Assembly (NCBI GenBank): GCA_903843045.1
Contig: CAIMOJ010000017.1
Span: forward strand, 1-54,038
DNA length: 54,038 nt
Direction: 5' to 3'
DNA from: Candidatus Uhrbacteria bacterium
Lineage (GTDB): Bacteria > Patescibacteriota > Patescibacteriia > UBA9934 > GWF2-40-263
Shown here: piece by piece, positions 1 to 7,932 of the stretch
How positions within the stretch are numbered: position 1 is the first letter of the stretch
Layout: every line of letters begins with the position of its first letter
Program-made: the position numbers and the translations under genes
Notes under the pieces: model-generated
Databases searched by the model: none
Seen by the model: the letters and a program-made list of their open reading frames with translations, nothing else
Told to the model about the DNA's origin: nothing

Positions 1-1
1 A

Positions 2-30
2 TTGACAATTCTCCCGTTTCCCCGCACACT
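2..30 (+). promoter_or_regulatory. Promoter of the M50 peptidase gene
   Basis: TTGACA at 2-7, 17-bp spacer, CACACT at 25-30. The promoter and leader (1-60) are almost the same as those at 2871-2929, so this is a duplicated promoter cassette. A clear AGGAGG precedes the start codon. Confidence 0.75.
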
Positions 31-59
31 CGCGCAACGTTCCTTTCACAGGAGGACGC

Positions 60-1424
60 ATGGAATCTCCTTCGAAGCTGAAGCCGTCGTGGATCGCCCT
101 GGCCATCAAGGCGGGCAAGCTCGTGTTTCCGCTGCTCATCAAGCTGGCAACCGTGCTCGCGAAGCTGTTCAAGAGCGCGGCGACACTCAAGCTCGGGCTC
201 GCGATGGCATCGTTCGGCACCTACGCGATTTTGCTCGATCCGCGGTTCGCGGTCCTGCTCATGGTCACGCTCGCGCTCCACGAGACCGGCCACGTGCTCA
301 TGATGCGCCGGTTCGGCATGGTGACGCGCGGGTTCTACTTCATCCCGCTCATCGGCGGTGCGGCCGTGGTGGAAAGCGCGTTCGCGAACGCGTGGAACGA
401 GGCCGCCGTGGCACTCGCCGGACCCGCCGTCGGGCTCCTCACCGCGCTCGTCCCGCTCGCGCTGTACCAGGCGACCGGGGAAAAGGTGTTCGAGGTGTCC
501 GCCTGCTGGATCGCCTTCGTGAACCTGCTCAACCTCCTCCCGGTCCACCCGCTCGACGGCGGCCGCGTCATGCGCGCGCTCGGCATGGGACTGACCGGAA
601 GGCGCGGCGCATGGCTTTTCGCGGCGATCACCCTCCTCGGAATGGGTTACTGCTCGTCGCAGGGATACGGCATCTTCGTCCTCTTCGGAGCGCTCGGGCT
701 CGGCGAGGAGCTGGGACGACGCTATAGGAAGAGCAAAAATGCGTCGTCTCCTACCGCCATCTGGAAACAGGCGAACCACCGCGAGTTCCGCCGCAAGCTC
801 TCCGTCGCGCTCGGCCTTCCGCCGGACACAAGCCAGATCGACGTGATTCTGCTCGAGCTCACTCGCTGGCAGGACGACTCTCTGAATGCCGAGACCGTAA
901 ACGAGGTCACAGAGTTTTTCGCGCGCAACGCGCAAATTGCAAAAAAGGGCGCGGACGCGCAAGCTCGTTTCGAACGGGTAAAAAACGACCCGGCGAAAGC
1001 TCCTGAACAAGCGCGATTGCACGCGCAGATCGTTATCGAGATTCTAACGGTGCTGTCATCCTGGGAGGAGGCGGCCAAGCGCGTTCGCCACCACTGGGAC
1101 GCATCCTCCGCATCGAATTCGTTCACGATGCCACAGCCGACAGACGCGGAACTTCTTGACGGCGACTACAAGGACATCTTCGGAACGATGCAGCACGACA
1201 CGTTTTCGGCCATGTGCCTCTTTTATGACCGAAAGGCCGCCGCATCGTTCACCCATGACCATGCCGAAAACCGGTCCGACGCCGAGCTGGCCTTCACCCC
1301 GCGCGAAGCCGCCGCTGCCATCCTCGGCTACGGGATCCTCGTCTTCGCCCTCTTCGACCTCATGGAACTCACCGGCGGACACGACGCGGCATCGCAGGCC
1401 GTGACGTTCTTCAAGGGACTCTGA
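60..1424 (+). CDS. Site-2-protease-like (M50) membrane metallopeptidase
   Basis: A protein of 454 residues. It carries the M50 zinc motif HETGH (about residue 76) inside a hydrophobic segment, and a second metal-ligand motif NLLPVHPLDGGR near residue 160. This is the usual pair of intramembrane metalloproteases, which cut membrane-anchored proteins such as anti-sigma factors. Several hydrophobic segments fill residues 20-220. The C-terminal half (about 225-454) is a soluble region I do not recognise, so the protein is roughly twice the length of a minimal M50 core. AGGAGG lies just upstream of the ATG. It has its own promoter and terminator. The substrate is unknown. Confidence 0.85.
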   Translation: MESPSKLKPSWIALAIKAGKLVFPLLIKLATVLAKLFKSAATLKLGLAMASFGTYAILLDPRFAVLLMVTLALHETGHVLMMRRFGMVTRGFYFIPLIGGAAVVESAFANAWNEAAVALAGPAVGLLTALVPLALYQATGEKVFEVSACWIAFVNLLNLLPVHPLDGGRVMRALGMGLTGRRGAWLFAAITLLGMGYCSSQGYGIFVLFGALGLGEELGRRYRKSKNASSPTAIWKQANHREFRRKLSVALGLPPDTSQIDVILLELTRWQDDSLNAETVNEVTEFFARNAQIAKKGADAQARFERVKNDPAKAPEQARLHAQIVIEILTVLSSWEEAAKRVRHHWDASSASNSFTMPQPTDAELLDGDYKDIFGTMQHDTFSAMCLFYDRKAAASFTHDHAENRSDAELAFTPREAAAAILGYGILVFALFDLMELTGGHDAASQAVTFFKGL

Positions 1425-1451
1425 CTCTGGGCACATCGCTCGGAGTTTTTT
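1425..1451 (+). terminator. Terminator after the M50 gene
   Basis: CTCTGGGC pairs with GCTCGGAG, allowing two G-U pairs, followed by six T. Confidence 0.6.
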
Positions 1452-1465
1452 CTTTGCCGCGACGG

Positions 1466-1494
1466 TTGACAATTCCCCTCAAATCGCCTACCAT
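1466..1494 (+). promoter_or_regulatory. Promoter of the PPDK-N-like gene
   Basis: TTGACA, 17-bp spacer, TACCAT. The upstream bases tttgccgcgacg are shared with the promoter at 2872. Confidence 0.75.
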
Positions 1495-1543
1495 CCTCCC
1501 TCCGCGCGCACGTTGCCGTGGATTCCTTCTCTGGGAGAACTCA

Positions 1544-2833
1544 ATGGAAAATCGACCGTTCGACATGAACGCCTGGAACTACGACAAGGCACGCCCGCGA
1601 CGAGCGGAGCCAATGGGCGGAAAGGCAACCGGCCTCACCCTGTGTCGGAAACTGGCGGACGGAAACCCGCGCTTCTACGTTCCCAAGTGGTTCGGAATGA
1701 ACGAGAACGCCGAAAGCCTCGCCGACCGCCATCTCGGAATTTCACTCTGGCTTTCGGAATACCATCCGTGGGGCGTCATCGTCCGAAGCTCCGGCCGCGA
1801 CGAGGACTGGTTTGATGGACGGAGCGGCGTCGAGCGAAGCGTTCGCTGCCGCACCGACGAGGTGTCCATCAAGGCGGCCCTACGGGAACGCGTCGCGACG
1901 AACCGTCTTCCCGTCGTCGTCCAGTCAATGGCGGACGGCTACGGCTGCGTCGTCGACGTGGGCTGGAGCCATCTCCTCGGGAAGGCCGTCGTCCGCGTCG
2001 CGAGAGGAGGGACGTCGAACGAGGGCGGGGGGACGCGGTTCACCTCGGCCACGTGGGACAACGAGGCGACGTTCGGCCTGTACGACGCCGAAACCGGCGA
2101 GGCGATCATCGCCCTCGCGGACGGCGAGCTCGACGTGGCGATGCCAGACCTCGCACGGGAATTGGTCGCCGGGCTGCGGCGCATCGGCATCAACTACGGC
2201 GTTCAGCTTGAGATGGTCATCCATCCCAAATATCCGTTCAATTGGATCCTCGTCCAGCTCCGCCCGTCGCCAAGCGCGATGCGCGGAACGACGGAAACGC
2301 CTCCGCGGAACGGACGACTGCTGATGACAAGCTGCCGCGTGAGCAAGCCCGGCGCGTGCGAGGGCGAGTCCATCGTCATGGGCGACCGCGACAAGGACCG
2401 CGAGATAGAGATGGACGCCTGCGCGATCGCGCGCGAAGACGGAACCGAGCGGGAACATTGGTTCGACGACCACCCGCATCGCCACGCACTCGCCGGAAAG
2501 ATCGTCCTCTGGTCCGATTCCAGCGTGCCGAAGTCCGAGCAAAGCGTCCTGCGCGCGCTCGGCGTCGCGCTCATCGGCGCCGTCGGCCAGGTCTCGCTCC
2601 GGCCGCTCGTGAACTCGAGCCACGGGACGAGGACCGACCCGGGCAGCTGGCGCGGAGGACAGGCAACGGCCGCGCGCGCGACCAAGGCCAAGGACGCAAG
2701 CCTCCTCATCGGCACCCCAAGGGCCCACGGCTCCCTCTTCGGCCAGTGGCCCCGCGACGCCTGGCCCCGCACCCCGGTCCGCCTTCGCATCGTCAGCGAC
2801 GGGCTGGTCGGCGAAATCTATCAGCTCGACTAG
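1544..2833 (+). CDS. PEP/pyruvate-binding (PPDK N-terminal)-like protein
   Basis: A protein of 429 residues from the ATG at 1544. The longer open frame runs back into the promoter, so the later ATG is preferred. Three stretches resemble the ATP-grasp part of pyruvate phosphate dikinase and PEP synthase: GGKATGLTLC near residue 26, VIVRSSGRDEDW near 80 (family VRSSxxxED), and ILVQLRPSPS near 235 (family lxxlQxRP). The central phosphohistidine domain is not recognisable and there is no TIM-barrel domain, so a full PEP synthase reaction is unlikely. It may be a stand-alone ATP-dependent kinase or a degenerate relative. It is a monocistronic unit with its own promoter and a strong terminator. Confidence 0.55.
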   Translation: MENRPFDMNAWNYDKARPRRAEPMGGKATGLTLCRKLADGNPRFYVPKWFGMNENAESLADRHLGISLWLSEYHPWGVIVRSSGRDEDWFDGRSGVERSVRCRTDEVSIKAALRERVATNRLPVVVQSMADGYGCVVDVGWSHLLGKAVVRVARGGTSNEGGGTRFTSATWDNEATFGLYDAETGEAIIALADGELDVAMPDLARELVAGLRRIGINYGVQLEMVIHPKYPFNWILVQLRPSPSAMRGTTETPPRNGRLLMTSCRVSKPGACEGESIVMGDRDKDREIEMDACAIAREDGTEREHWFDDHPHRHALAGKIVLWSDSSVPKSEQSVLRALGVALIGAVGQVSLRPLVNSSHGTRTDPGSWRGGQATAARATKAKDASLLIGTPRAHGSLFGQWPRDAWPRTPVRLRIVSDGLVGEIYQLD

Positions 2834-2857
2834 CCGACCATGCGTGGTCGGTTTTTT
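2834..2857 (+). terminator. Terminator after the PPDK-N-like gene
   Basis: CCGACC, loop ATGCGT, GGTCGG, then six T. Confidence 0.9.
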
Positions 2858-2871
2858 CTTTGCCGCGACGA

Positions 2872-2900
2872 TTGACAATCCGCCCGTTTCCCCGCACACT
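2872..2900 (+). promoter_or_regulatory. Promoter of the HTH-like gene
   Basis: TTGACA, 17-bp spacer, CACACT. It nearly duplicates the promoter and leader at the left edge of the window (1-60). Confidence 0.75.
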
Positions 2901-2928
2901 CGCGCAACGTTCTTTCAAAGGAGAGCGC

Positions 2929-3597
2929 ATGACCGTCAAAAACCTGTTTCAGACCCTCTGGGCCAAGCGCGGCCTGAGCATGATTCGGCTCGCCGACGAG
3001 ATCGGAGTCCATCGGAACTGGCTGATCGATCTCCGCGACGGGATCGTTCCAATCGCAAAGGACGGCCGCCTGCTCGCGGGATCCGATCCTCGCTATCTGG
3101 CGCTTGGAACGTATCTTGAACTCCACGGAGTCGCCACGAAGGACGACTTCGTTCGCCAAGCGGAATCGGAACAGTCCCGTCCCAAGGCCGACACGCGTCC
3201 GGGAATGGACGGGCTGTCCCTCGCCGTCATGACGCGCCTCACTCGGCTGGGGGCAAAGGACGCGGTCCCGGCAATGGAAATCTGGATGTATGTCACCCAG
3301 GTCGTTTCGAAGCACGGGATCGACCGCGCCGACGCGTTCGTGGTCGCCTCCGCGAAGAAGTGGCGGCCAGCGGAATGTCCCAAGGCACCCGCGGACTTCC
3401 CGGACAGTCTCTGGGGCCTCGACGTCGGATGGAAAAAACCCGAGGACGTTCAACGCCAGGCCCGTGAGATTTTCACGACCGTCCTTTCGCACGCTACCGC
3501 CGACCCGTCGATCAGGGATCCGATCGCGCGCATCCTTTCCCGTCTCCAGCATTTCCCGCCCGACCACCTGACCGGCCTCATCCGACAGGGCGCGTAA
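2929..3597 (+). CDS. HTH-like orphan protein
   Basis: A protein of 222 residues. AAGGAG precedes the ATG at 2929, and the open frame upstream of it overlaps the previous gene and is not real. Residues 5-40 (FQTLWAKRGLSMIRLADEIG, then VHRNWLIDLRDG) read like an XRE-type helix-turn-helix. The rest is helical and unrecognised. A role in DNA binding is inference. The next small gene starts 25 bases after its stop, so the two are probably co-transcribed. Confidence 0.6.
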   Translation: MTVKNLFQTLWAKRGLSMIRLADEIGVHRNWLIDLRDGIVPIAKDGRLLAGSDPRYLALGTYLELHGVATKDDFVRQAESEQSRPKADTRPGMDGLSLAVMTRLTRLGAKDAVPAMEIWMYVTQVVSKHGIDRADAFVVASAKKWRPAECPKAPADFPDSLWGLDVGWKKPEDVQRQAREIFTTVLSHATADPSIRDPIARILSRLQHFPPDHLTGLIRQGA

Positions 3598-3622
3598 CTT
3601 CTTTCCAACGGAGAAAACCCCG

Positions 3623-3901
3623 ATGATCACCATTGTCTTTACCCTGCCTCCCGATTTCCCAGCCGCCACTCTCGCCGCATGGATCGGCGGCATCATCTAT
3701 GGCCCGGATGCCTCCGACAGTGTCAGGTTTCCCGACGACAAGAAGTGGGACCTGGCAGGCCAGGGAAACTGGTTCCTGCGCGTCGACGACGACCGCCGCT
3801 GCGCCGTCACGTCACGCGGACACCACCCGCCCGACGTGTATCGCGCGATCGTAACCGTCCTCACGTACTTCGCATACGTTCGGGACGCCACGATCACCTG
3901 A
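3623..3901 (+). CDS. Small orphan protein
   Basis: A protein of 92 residues with CGGAG nine bases before the ATG. It has no motif I know. The N-terminus (MITIVFTLPPDFPAATLAAW) is hydrophobic but looks like a beta strand and helix rather than a clear signal peptide. It is the second gene of a two-gene unit with the HTH-like gene and is followed by a strong terminator. Confidence 0.6.
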   Translation: MITIVFTLPPDFPAATLAAWIGGIIYGPDASDSVRFPDDKKWDLAGQGNWFLRVDDDRRCAVTSRGHHPPDVYRAIVTVLTYFAYVRDATIT

Positions 3902-3913
3902 GTCTGAACTTCG

Positions 3914-3940
3914 GCCCCGAGCTTTGCCCGGGGCTTTTTT
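3914..3940 (+). terminator. Terminator of the two-gene unit
   Basis: GCCCCG and CGGGGC enclose a 9-base loop, followed by six T. Confidence 0.85.
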
Positions 3941-3984
3941 ATCCAAAAAAAATCGACCGTCGAGACGACGGTCGGAGGCGCGGG

Positions 3985-4257
3985 CTATTCGATGCGGTCG
4001 ATGATGTAGCGGAGGCAGTGGTTCCCGCCGATGGGACGGAGCAGTTCTTCGAGAAGTCGCTTGTACGCGCCCCTTGTCCCGAGCGCGCGGCCCTTGTCGG
4101 CCTCCGCCATGGAAACCTCGAAAACGACGGAGTACGAACCGACCACGGCGCGCACCATGACCGCGTCCGGCGCGTCCACCAGACAGCGGAACGTCGCGTC
4201 GACCAACTTCCTTGTCTCCTCAATCCGCTGATCCTTGTCCATTTCACTAGTACGCAT
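3985..4257 (-). CDS. KH-domain RNA-binding protein, KhpA-like
   Basis: A protein of 90 residues on the minus strand. The span from DAPDAVMVRAVVG to the end fits the small single-KH KhpA/YlqC family in length and pattern: a strand, then VSMAEADKGRALGTRGAYK where KhpA has the GxxG loop, then a final strand LRYIIDRIE. The loop here is GTRG, which keeps the two glycines. KhpA binds RNA and in Firmicutes works with KhpB in cell-envelope control. An AGAGG sits six bases before the ATG; a start at the sixth codon is also possible. It is divergent from the gene at 4403. Confidence 0.65.
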   Translation of the reverse strand: MRTSEMDKDQRIEETRKLVDATFRCLVDAPDAVMVRAVVGSYSVVFEVSMAEADKGRALGTRGAYKRLLEELLRPIGGNHCLRYIIDRIE

Positions 4258-4278
4258 GCATGCCTCTTGCTGGCGCGA

Positions 4279-4307
4279 GTTATACGCGGGTCGCGCGCGA
4301 CTGTCAA
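4279..4307 (-). promoter_or_regulatory. Minus-strand promoter of the KH gene
   Basis: On the minus strand, TTGACA (4307-4302), 17-bp spacer, TATAAC (4284-4279). Confidence 0.75.
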
Positions 4308-4326
4308 TTCTTTCCGCTTGGATTCA

Positions 4327-4355
4327 TTGACATTTCCGCCATTTTATGGCATACT
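4327..4355 (+). promoter_or_regulatory. Promoter of the orphan gene at 4403
   Basis: TTGACA, 17-bp spacer, CATACT. It diverges from the KH promoter, with 19 bp between the -35 boxes. Confidence 0.75.
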
Positions 4356-4402
4356 GTGCCCTCCGACCGATCCACGGCCGGACGATTTCCAGGAGAACGA
4401 AG

Positions 4403-4828
4403 ATGACTGACAACGTACCAGGACCGCTGATGAATGCCAGCAACCGCATGACCTTGAAACGCCACGCTGGACGTTTCGGCGACAACTGCCAGCATGACGA
4501 CCGCGCGAACCTGCTTCTGCGCGGCTGCCTCCACGAGGGCGCGCGGATGATCACGATCCGGTGCGACCTCTACGGGGACCTGTGCCTCTCGGTCGTCGAG
4601 CACATCGTCCTTTTCCGAGGCCCGAAGTCCGACGAAGATCAGACGACCGTGGACCAGGGCGTCCAGTTCATCGGCTGGGAGCATGGCCCGCGCAGCCCGA
4701 GCGGATGGCGCGTCGCCTATCGTTTCGTCTCTGACTTCGCGTCCGAGACCTTCACGGTCGACCGCATCGACGTCGCGCCCGACAGCCTGGCCGGCGACGC
4801 CGAAATCGTCTCCGTCCCGCCCGCGTAA
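4403..4828 (+). CDS. Orphan protein
   Basis: A protein of 141 residues. AGGAG lies eight bases before the ATG at 4403, and the longer frame would start inside the promoter. Residues 30-130 alternate hydrophobic strands (MITIRCDLYGDLCLSVVEHI, then WRVAYRFVSDF), suggesting a small beta-rich soluble domain. No family is recognised. Its stop codon lies in the stem of its terminator. Confidence 0.6.
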   Translation: MTDNVPGPLMNASNRMTLKRHAGRFGDNCQHDDRANLLLRGCLHEGARMITIRCDLYGDLCLSVVEHIVLFRGPKSDEDQTTVDQGVQFIGWEHGPRSPSGWRVAYRFVSDFASETFTVDRIDVAPDSLAGDAEIVSVPPA

Positions 4829-4848
4829 CTCCGCGGGCTTCTTTTTTT
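4819..4848 (+). terminator. Terminator overlapping the stop codon
   Basis: GCCCGCG and CGCGGGC, with the TAA at the start of the loop, then CTT and seven T. Confidence 0.85.
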
Positions 4849-4865
4849 GAAATCAGTCCGCTCCG

Positions 4866-4894
4866 TTGACAGTTCGTCCGAACCGTATCATCAT
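4866..4894 (+). promoter_or_regulatory. Promoter of the orphan gene at 4940
   Basis: TTGACA, 17-bp spacer, CATCAT. Confidence 0.6.
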
Positions 4895-4939
4895 CTTGTC
4901 GTCCGACCGCTGCCGGTCGACACCCCCATGGAGGAACCG

Positions 4940-5338
4940 ATGATCTCTCTGCTCAGTCCGGCTCTCAGCGCGAAAATATACGTGGACTCCCTGCGCGCGT
5001 ACAGGATCGGCCCGCGATTCTGCGGATCCGGCGATAGTTCCCTCGCGCGCATCCTCGACGCGTCACCCGAGGAACTAACCGCGGCCGACCGGCTCCTGCT
5101 CGCCCAGGTCGTCGGCGTCTCGCTCGACCTGGGCGGAGGCGCGAAGAACAACTGGCTCGGCGTCTCCGAGACGCTGGTCCGCGCAACCCCCGACGCGCTG
5201 CGGCGTCTGGTCGAGCTGCGCGTCCTCGAGATCGAGGTCGGGATCGTGGACGAGAACAGCCACGCGCTCGACCGCGCCTACTGGCCAAGCCGCACGCTCA
5301 TCTCCCGGATGGTCGATCAGTGGCCGCCCAGCATGTAG
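4940..5338 (+). CDS. Orphan protein
   Basis: A protein of 132 residues from the ATG at 4940, chosen because GGAGG sits five bases upstream. The ATG at 4928 would place the ribosome binding site inside the gene. The sequence is mostly helical and has no recognised motif. It is monocistronic between its own promoter and terminator. Confidence 0.55.
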   Translation: MISLLSPALSAKIYVDSLRAYRIGPRFCGSGDSSLARILDASPEELTAADRLLLAQVVGVSLDLGGGAKNNWLGVSETLVRATPDALRRLVELRVLEIEVGIVDENSHALDRAYWPSRTLISRMVDQWPPSM

Positions 5339-5341
5339 CCT

Positions 5342-5370
5342 GTCCCGTCCTTCCGAGGACCGGGACTTTT
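5342..5370 (+). terminator. Terminator after the orphan gene
   Basis: GTCCCG/CGGGAC outer stem and TCCT/AGGA inner stem, then TTTTTCTTT. Confidence 0.8.
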
Positions 5371-5376
5371 TCTTTC

Positions 5377-5406
5377 TTGACTTCTCCCCGCCCGCCGGCG
5401 TACTCT
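5377..5406 (+). promoter_or_regulatory. Promoter of the GNAT-like gene
   Basis: TTGACT, 18-bp spacer, TACTCT. Confidence 0.55.
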
Positions 5407-5428
5407 CCAGCCTACCCATGAGTGACAC

Positions 5429-6406
5429 ATGAGCGATCCTTCCTGTTCCTCCGCTCCTTCCATCGGTTCGATCGGCTCGATCGTTTCCGACACGTACAAC
5501 GACCGGTCCAAGGGATTCCTGCCGACCGTGACCGGATCCAACGCAGAGCTCGACCGCTTCTTGCGGGTCGTGACGAACCGCAACACATTCGGAACCAGGC
5601 TGAACGTCCGCACGTTCGGATGCCGACAGCCGCGCGACATCCCTCAGTTCGTCCACAGGCCGCACGGCCTGGAATGGAACGAGCGCGATCAGCCGTCCAT
5701 TCTCTGGCGCGGGGAGATCCCGCTCCGACCCGAGGCGATCATCCCGGTCCGCAACCACCCGAAGGTCGGTTCGATCCTCTACTTCGGCGCGAACCACCAG
5801 AGCCGCCTCCCCTCCGACGACGTCCGTCGGCTCGAGCACTCCCTGCTCGGACGCGTCATGGATATGCCGCGCAAGGCGCCGCGCGAGGACCTCCACGTCG
5901 AAATCCTCTCGCGACGTCCGTCCGACCGGGACGTCGCGGACATCGTGGGCATCTACGTCGACCGATACACCACGTATCTGACGCCGTTCACCGAGGAGTC
6001 GGTCCGCGGCATGGCGGCAGGCTCGCAAGTGGTGGTCGTCCGCGACGCGCATGGGCGCATCGCCTCGATCTGCGTCTCCGAGATCGCGCACATCCCGGTC
6101 CCGAACGCGCCGCCGATCCACTTCGTGGAAATCTCCGACGCGGCCACGCGCAAGGACTGCGAGGGGCAGGGGATGTATACCGCCGCCAAGGCCGAGAGCA
6201 TCCGCTTCATTCGACAGGCCAACCCCGACGCGGTCATCACCACCGAGGCGCGCGCCAACTCCATCGGCGTCCTGCGCTCGAACGTCAACCTCGGCATGCA
6301 CGTCGCCGGCCGCCAGCTCGCGCATTGCGTCATCTCCGCCAAGAGCAACGAGGACGTGGCCCAGACCAGCAGGTACGGCAACCTCGTCGTCTTCTACGTC
6401 CCCTAG
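5429..6406 (+). CDS. Putative GNAT-fold N-acetyltransferase
   Basis: A protein of 325 residues. The C-terminal part (about 170-325) follows the GNAT order: a helix (DVADIVGIYVDRY), strands VVVVRDAHGRIASICVSEIA, then HFVEISDAATRKDCEGQGMY where the acetyl-CoA-binding loop is expected, and ANSIGVLRSNVNLGMHVAGR, which resembles the region of AblB-type acetyltransferases where neighbouring molecules are compared. The N-terminal 160 residues are unassigned. There is no Shine-Dalgarno. A four-codon frame (M-S-D-T) at 5418 ends in TGA overlapping the ATG, which could couple translation. The acetylated substrate is unknown. Confidence 0.55.
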   Translation: MSDPSCSSAPSIGSIGSIVSDTYNDRSKGFLPTVTGSNAELDRFLRVVTNRNTFGTRLNVRTFGCRQPRDIPQFVHRPHGLEWNERDQPSILWRGEIPLRPEAIIPVRNHPKVGSILYFGANHQSRLPSDDVRRLEHSLLGRVMDMPRKAPREDLHVEILSRRPSDRDVADIVGIYVDRYTTYLTPFTEESVRGMAAGSQVVVVRDAHGRIASICVSEIAHIPVPNAPPIHFVEISDAATRKDCEGQGMYTAAKAESIRFIRQANPDAVITTEARANSIGVLRSNVNLGMHVAGRQLAHCVISAKSNEDVAQTSRYGNLVVFYVP

Positions 6407-6424
6407 CCTCTGGGGGATTTTTTC
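6400..6424 (+). terminator. Terminator after the GNAT-like gene
   Basis: CCCCTAG and CTGGGG enclose a short loop that starts at the stop codon, then a T-run. Confidence 0.7.
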
Positions 6425-6441
6425 TTTATAGTGCTTGAGAT

Positions 6442-7602
6442 ATGAACATCCCCGATTCCGGCTACACCGACCACCACACGCACCCGTCCTCCCGATGTCG
6501 AATCCTCACGGAATGCGACGCGCGGGCGGCTGCGACGTGGGACGAGGCAAGAACGATGATCGCGGCGCATATCGTTGCGAATCCGACGCGCGATCTCTAC
6601 GTCGTCCACGGATGGAACCAATCGACGTGGGGAACGCCGGCCCAGGCGGATCTCGACGCGCTGACGGACGTGGGACTCGTCGTGATCAACGTCTCGTACC
6701 ACGGGGCGCTGTTGAATACCGCTGCGGCTGAGAAATTTCCAGGGACGATCGGACACCTGGTCTCCGAGAAGGACTTCGAGGAACTCGCCATCGAGACGCT
6801 TCCGAAGTGCGACGACCTCCTCGTCGCGATCCCGAAGTATCACGAGTATCTCTCCACGCTCGGCGTCGTCTCGGCGCACGACATGCACGTTGCAACGATG
6901 GACCAGATTGACGCGTACCGCGAACTCGACCGTCGCGGGGAACTCGCCATCGACACGACCGCGTTCGTGAACGCGCGCCTGCTCGACGATCCGCGGCTCG
7001 TCGAGGCCGTCGCGAACCCGTCGCCGCGCTTCCGCGTCGCGGGACTCAAGCTGTTCCTCGACGGCGCCATCGGCGTGCACACCGCGTTCGTGACCGAGCC
7101 GTACCTCGACACGCACGGTCACGGGATGCTCCGGCACTCGAAGGACGAGTGCGTCGCGCTCATAAAAAAATCGCTAACGCTCGGCCTCGCGACCCCGGCG
7201 ATCCACGCGATCGGCGACGCGGCGGTCGCGACCGTGCTCGACGTCTACGAGGAACTCAAAGCCGACGGTCACGACACGCGCGGCTGGCGCATCGAGCACT
7301 GCGAGATGGTCCGCCCGAATGACATCCCGCGCATCCTCGCCCTCGGCGCCGTCCCCGTCATGCAACCAAACTTCCACTGGGACCTCGACCACTACGGCGA
7401 CCGCCTCGGCGACAACCTCCGGCTGATCAACCCGTTCCGCCCGCTCCTCGACGCGGGAGTCAAAATCCTCTTCGGCTCCGACGGCATGCCGGAAGGCCCG
7501 AAGGTAGGCATCGAGTACGCGATGAACCGCGCGAGGTTTCCGGAGCAACAGATCACGCTCGAGGAGACGCTGATTGCGTATGGGATAACCGGCCTGGATT
7601 GA
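6442..7602 (+). CDS. Metal-dependent amidohydrolase (amidohydrolase 3 / YtcJ-like)
   Basis: A protein of 386 residues. The hallmarks of the amidohydrolase-3 family are present: HHTHP near the N-terminus (metal-binding HxH position), AIHAIGDAAV near residue 252, RIEHCEMVRPNDIPR near 280, and LFGSDGMPEGP near 345, the C-terminal aspartate position. Family members hydrolyse N-formyl, carbamoyl or similar amides, and the substrate cannot be told from sequence. It is shorter than typical YtcJ proteins (about 530), lacking most of the N-terminal beta-sandwich. No strong ribosome binding site or consensus promoter is visible; TATAGT at 6427 may be a weak -10, or there may be read-through. Confidence 0.75.
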   Translation: MNIPDSGYTDHHTHPSSRCRILTECDARAAATWDEARTMIAAHIVANPTRDLYVVHGWNQSTWGTPAQADLDALTDVGLVVINVSYHGALLNTAAAEKFPGTIGHLVSEKDFEELAIETLPKCDDLLVAIPKYHEYLSTLGVVSAHDMHVATMDQIDAYRELDRRGELAIDTTAFVNARLLDDPRLVEAVANPSPRFRVAGLKLFLDGAIGVHTAFVTEPYLDTHGHGMLRHSKDECVALIKKSLTLGLATPAIHAIGDAAVATVLDVYEELKADGHDTRGWRIEHCEMVRPNDIPRILALGAVPVMQPNFHWDLDHYGDRLGDNLRLINPFRPLLDAGVKILFGSDGMPEGPKVGIEYAMNRARFPEQQITLEETLIAYGITGLD

Positions 7603-7621
7603 CATCCGGCCGGTTTTTTTT
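7587..7621 (+). terminator. Terminator after the amidohydrolase gene
   Basis: AACCGGCC and GGCCGGTT around a 13-base loop, followed by eight T. Confidence 0.85.
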
Positions 7622-7635
7622 CGGACACGGCGGGT

Positions 7636-7787
7636 GCGGATACGGTGGGGTATCGGAATTCGGATCTTACGGAATTACGGAACTGCGGATGTTCGGATAT
7701 ACGTACGTCCGTAGTTCCGAACATCCGCAAATCCGAAGTTCCGAACATCCGCAAGATCCGAATTCCGATACCCCACCGTATCCGTAC
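7636..7787. repeat. Long palindromic element A1
   Basis: About 150 bp with 31-bp perfect arms: left GGATACGGTGGGG...TCGGATCTT, right its exact complement ending CCCCACCGTATCC. The centre is built of short CGGA/TCCG words such as TTCGGAACTTCGGAT. The element at 9243-9365 is its reverse complement with about 25 bp missing from the centre. The two flank the gene at 7933-9186. Confidence 0.85.
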
Positions 7788-7793
7788 CCATCA

Positions 7794-7822
7794 TTGACAC
7801 CCGCCCACTTTTCCACTACCCT
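7794..7822 (+). promoter_or_regulatory. Promoter of GHKL-like gene 1
   Basis: TTGACA, 17-bp spacer, TACCCT. A leader of about 105 bases follows. It contains CCAATCCTGGC, which is also found in the leader of the paralogue at 26105. Confidence 0.7.
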
Positions 7823-7932
7823 CACCCCGACGCTGCCACGTCACCAACGACGGCTTCTCCAATCCTGGCGAACCGACGCGTGCCGTTGCGACGGACCGAT
7901 GGGGGACGGATTTCTCCCGAGGCTCGAAGACA

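Noticed and set aside
5418-5432. Four-codon frame M-S-D-T before the GNAT-like gene
   Set aside because: Too short to call a gene; kept only as a possible coupling feature in the gene entry.
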